Origin: JAAXKN01 sp036261625
GTDB lineage: Bacteria > Bacteroidota > Ignavibacteria > Ignavibacteriales > SURF-24
Assembly (NCBI GenBank): GCA_036261625.1
Contig: DATAKL010000011.1
Coordinates: forward strand, 1 to 64,000
Direction: 5' to 3'
Length of the DNA stretch: 64,000 bases
The notes under the pieces were generated by a model. That model saw only the letters and a program-made list of their open reading frames with translations. It did no database searches and was not told the DNA's origin. Every line of letters starts with the position of its first letter. Positions within the stretch are counted from its first letter, which is position 1. Position numbers and translations under genes: made by a program. Positions 62,785 through 64,000 of this stretch are shown here, in pieces.

Positions 62785-63498
62785 TTATCTCCTGCTTCTC
62801 ATCATTCTGCGTATGGAATCCATCCGTGCACGGAGCATGTCGAGGCTTCTGTCACCTTCCTGATAAATGTTAAATCCCTCGAAATTAACCGTATTTGCGC
62901 CGTTTCCATACTGCACGGCTCCATAAGGAGAAGGCTTCTCGCGCAGACTTCTGTCTATATCCCCGCTGCTGCTGCTGTTCTCATCCTGCATATTGAGTTC
63001 TCTTATTCTTCTAAGGAGCCTGTCGTTTAAGGCCATCTGTTCCGGATCCCTTGCCGGAGCGCTAAGCCTGCCGCGGCCTGATTCCGGAAGAGCCTTCGGG
63101 GCGGCGTTTTTCTTCGTTACAACGTCTGTTGAAGAGATCTCGCCCGGACTGATGAGCAGATTCTCTTTAGGTGCATTTTTCAGTGCCTGGCTGCTGCGGA
63201 GCTGAGGCGCAGTCATGAATGGATTTTCAGAAGTCTTAGGGTTAAAGATCAGAAATGCAATCACCGCTGTTGCGGCCAGAGCACCTGCAGGAATAAGCAC
63301 TTTTCTTATGCCAAATGTACCGGGCAGGAATGCAAAGAGCGTTTTTTTGCTCTTCTCCTCCTTAATGGCTTCAAGGCTGTTAAGCTTCCTCCTCAGATTC
63401 ACCTCGAAATCAGCAGGAGCCGAAAGGTGCGGCAATTCCTTAAGTGATTTGATTACACTCTTAAACTTTTCATCTTCAATATCGTATCTTTTAGTCAT
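62785..63498 (-). CDS. Putative membrane anti-sigma factor
   Basis: A 237-residue protein with a cytoplasmic N-terminal region (about 1-68, charged and helical: DEKFKSVIKSLKELP), one membrane span (about 74-92, VLIPAGALAATAVIAFLIF) and a long, low-complexity extracytoplasmic tail (about 95-237). No zinc-binding HxxxCxxC is present. It starts 5 nt after the ECF sigma gene, so the anti-sigma role is inferred from position and topology. Confidence 0.7.
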   Translation of the reverse strand: MTKRYDIEDEKFKSVIKSLKELPHLSAPADFEVNLRRKLNSLEAIKEEKSKKTLFAFLPGTFGIRKVLIPAGALAATAVIAFLIFNPKTSENPFMTAPQLRSSQALKNAPKENLLISPGEISSTDVVTKKNAAPKALPESGRGRLSAPARDPEQMALNDRLLRRIRELNMQDENSSSSGDIDRSLREKPSPYGAVQYGNGANTVNFEGFNIYQEGDRSLDMLRARMDSIRRMMRSRR

Positions 63499-63503
63499 AG
63501 GCG

Positions 63504-64000
63504 TTACTCTTTATAAATTGGCTTTAATAATTTCTGAAGCTGTGCTCTTCCGCGGTTAATGCGCGATTTTACCGTTCCGATGGACAATCCCGTAATTTCT
63601 GCAATTTCCTCATACGACAAGTCCTGAACATCCCGCATAATTACTACTTCCCGGTAAACTTCCTTAACCCTGGAAAGCGCCTTCTGAATTATCCTGTTCT
63701 TAAGCTCACTGTCTGCCAGAACGTCCGGCGTGGCTGAGGTATCCAGAAGATCAATCGTTTCGTCATCCTCGCCCGAGTGAATTGAAAAGAGGTTTTTCCT
63801 TTTCCTTCTTTTCAGCTCATTTTTGGCCAGATTAGTGGCAATTGTATAAATCCATGTTGAAAACCTGGCAAACGACTTATATGAGTCCTTATGCAGGTAG
63901 AAGCGTATCATTGTATCCTGCACCACATCTGTAGAGACATCGCGGTCCCCTACAAATCTAAAGACGAAGTTAGTCAACGGATCCTTGTAGCGTTTTACCA
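63504..64000 (-). CDS. ECF RNA polymerase sigma factor (partial)
   Basis: Runs off the right edge: the frame stays open through 64000 (upstream codons read VKRYKDPLTNFVFRF, typical sigma region 2.1), so the true start is outside the window. Region 2 continues with VVQDTMIRFYL and FSTWIYTIATNLAKNELKRRKRK. Region 4 is YREVVIMRDVQDLSYEEIAE then ITGLSIGTVKSRINRGRAQL. It probably controls an envelope-stress regulon together with the downstream membrane protein. The TTG at 63977 is not a real start. Confidence 0.93.
   Translation of the reverse strand, partial: VKRYKDPLTNFVFRFVGDRDVSTDVVQDTMIRFYLHKDSYKSFARFSTWIYTIATNLAKNELKRRKRKNLFSIHSGEDDETIDLLDTSATPDVLADSELKNRIIQKALSRVKEVYREVVIMRDVQDLSYEEIAEITGLSIGTVKSRINRGRAQLQKLLKPIYKE

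Overview
The window looks like a chromosomal segment of an Ignavibacteria-type bacterium (Ignavibacteriota, Bacteroidota/Chlorobiota superphylum). The evidence is indirect. Several large secreted proteins end in a type IX secretion (T9SS) sorting domain with the NYPNPFNP signature typical of that group. There is also a TonB receptor paired with a DUF4249-like lipoprotein, an UpxY-type NusG paralogue and a short CstA. No taxonomic marker such as rRNA is present, so the placement is an inference. No prophage, integron, CRISPR array, tRNA or rRNA gene was found.

Layout. 1-1011: repeat-rich intergenic DNA, then a probable arginine promoter and leader. 1012-8371: arginine operon argC-argJ-argB-argD-argR-argG-argH. 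8443-11518 (minus): DUF4249-like lipoprotein and TonB receptor. 11935-15225: DUF2231 membrane protein, OmpR-type response regulator, histidine kinase and an exported rubrerythrin, linked by matching 11-bp direct repeats upstream of the first and last genes. 15298-25517: Cache/PAS kinase, a small membrane protein, a GH18-CE4-GT2 fusion, a secreted alpha-amylase and CstA. 25748-36869: three T9SS cargo proteins (M14 carboxypeptidase, triplicated beta-helix protein, S8 protease) with an 89-bp direct repeat on both sides of the beta-helix gene.

36934-47082 (minus) is one long gene string: bamD, thioesterase, FG-GAP protein, metalloprotease, then ccmA-B-C-D-E, a hairpin and ccmF. CcmE carries a Cys-x-x-x-Tyr haem site in place of the usual His, and no ccmH is seen, which points to the variant System I* cytochrome c maturation pathway. 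47342-49343: an unknown secreted or membrane protein and glutamate dehydrogenase. 49344-50240: decayed repeats and a broken PAS-domain remnant. 50241-56565: a GlmU-like nucleotidyltransferase, rpsT, Sir2, a TPR protein, an OB/HD nuclease and a B12-binding radical SAM protein. 56566-56935: an inverted pair of three-hairpin repeat elements. 56936-64000 (minus): UpxY/NusG paralogue, hybrid kinase, L-2-hydroxyglutarate oxidase-like enzyme, ROK kinase, sugar MFS transporter, putative anti-sigma factor and an ECF sigma factor cut by the window edge.

The points most worth following are the probable two-component regulon around the exported rubrerythrin, whose rubredoxin site has lost one Cys; the System I* ccm locus joined to a secretion/protease operon; the single-chain GH18-CE4-GT2 polysaccharide protein; the triplicated beta-helix gene between direct repeats; and the structured repeat families.
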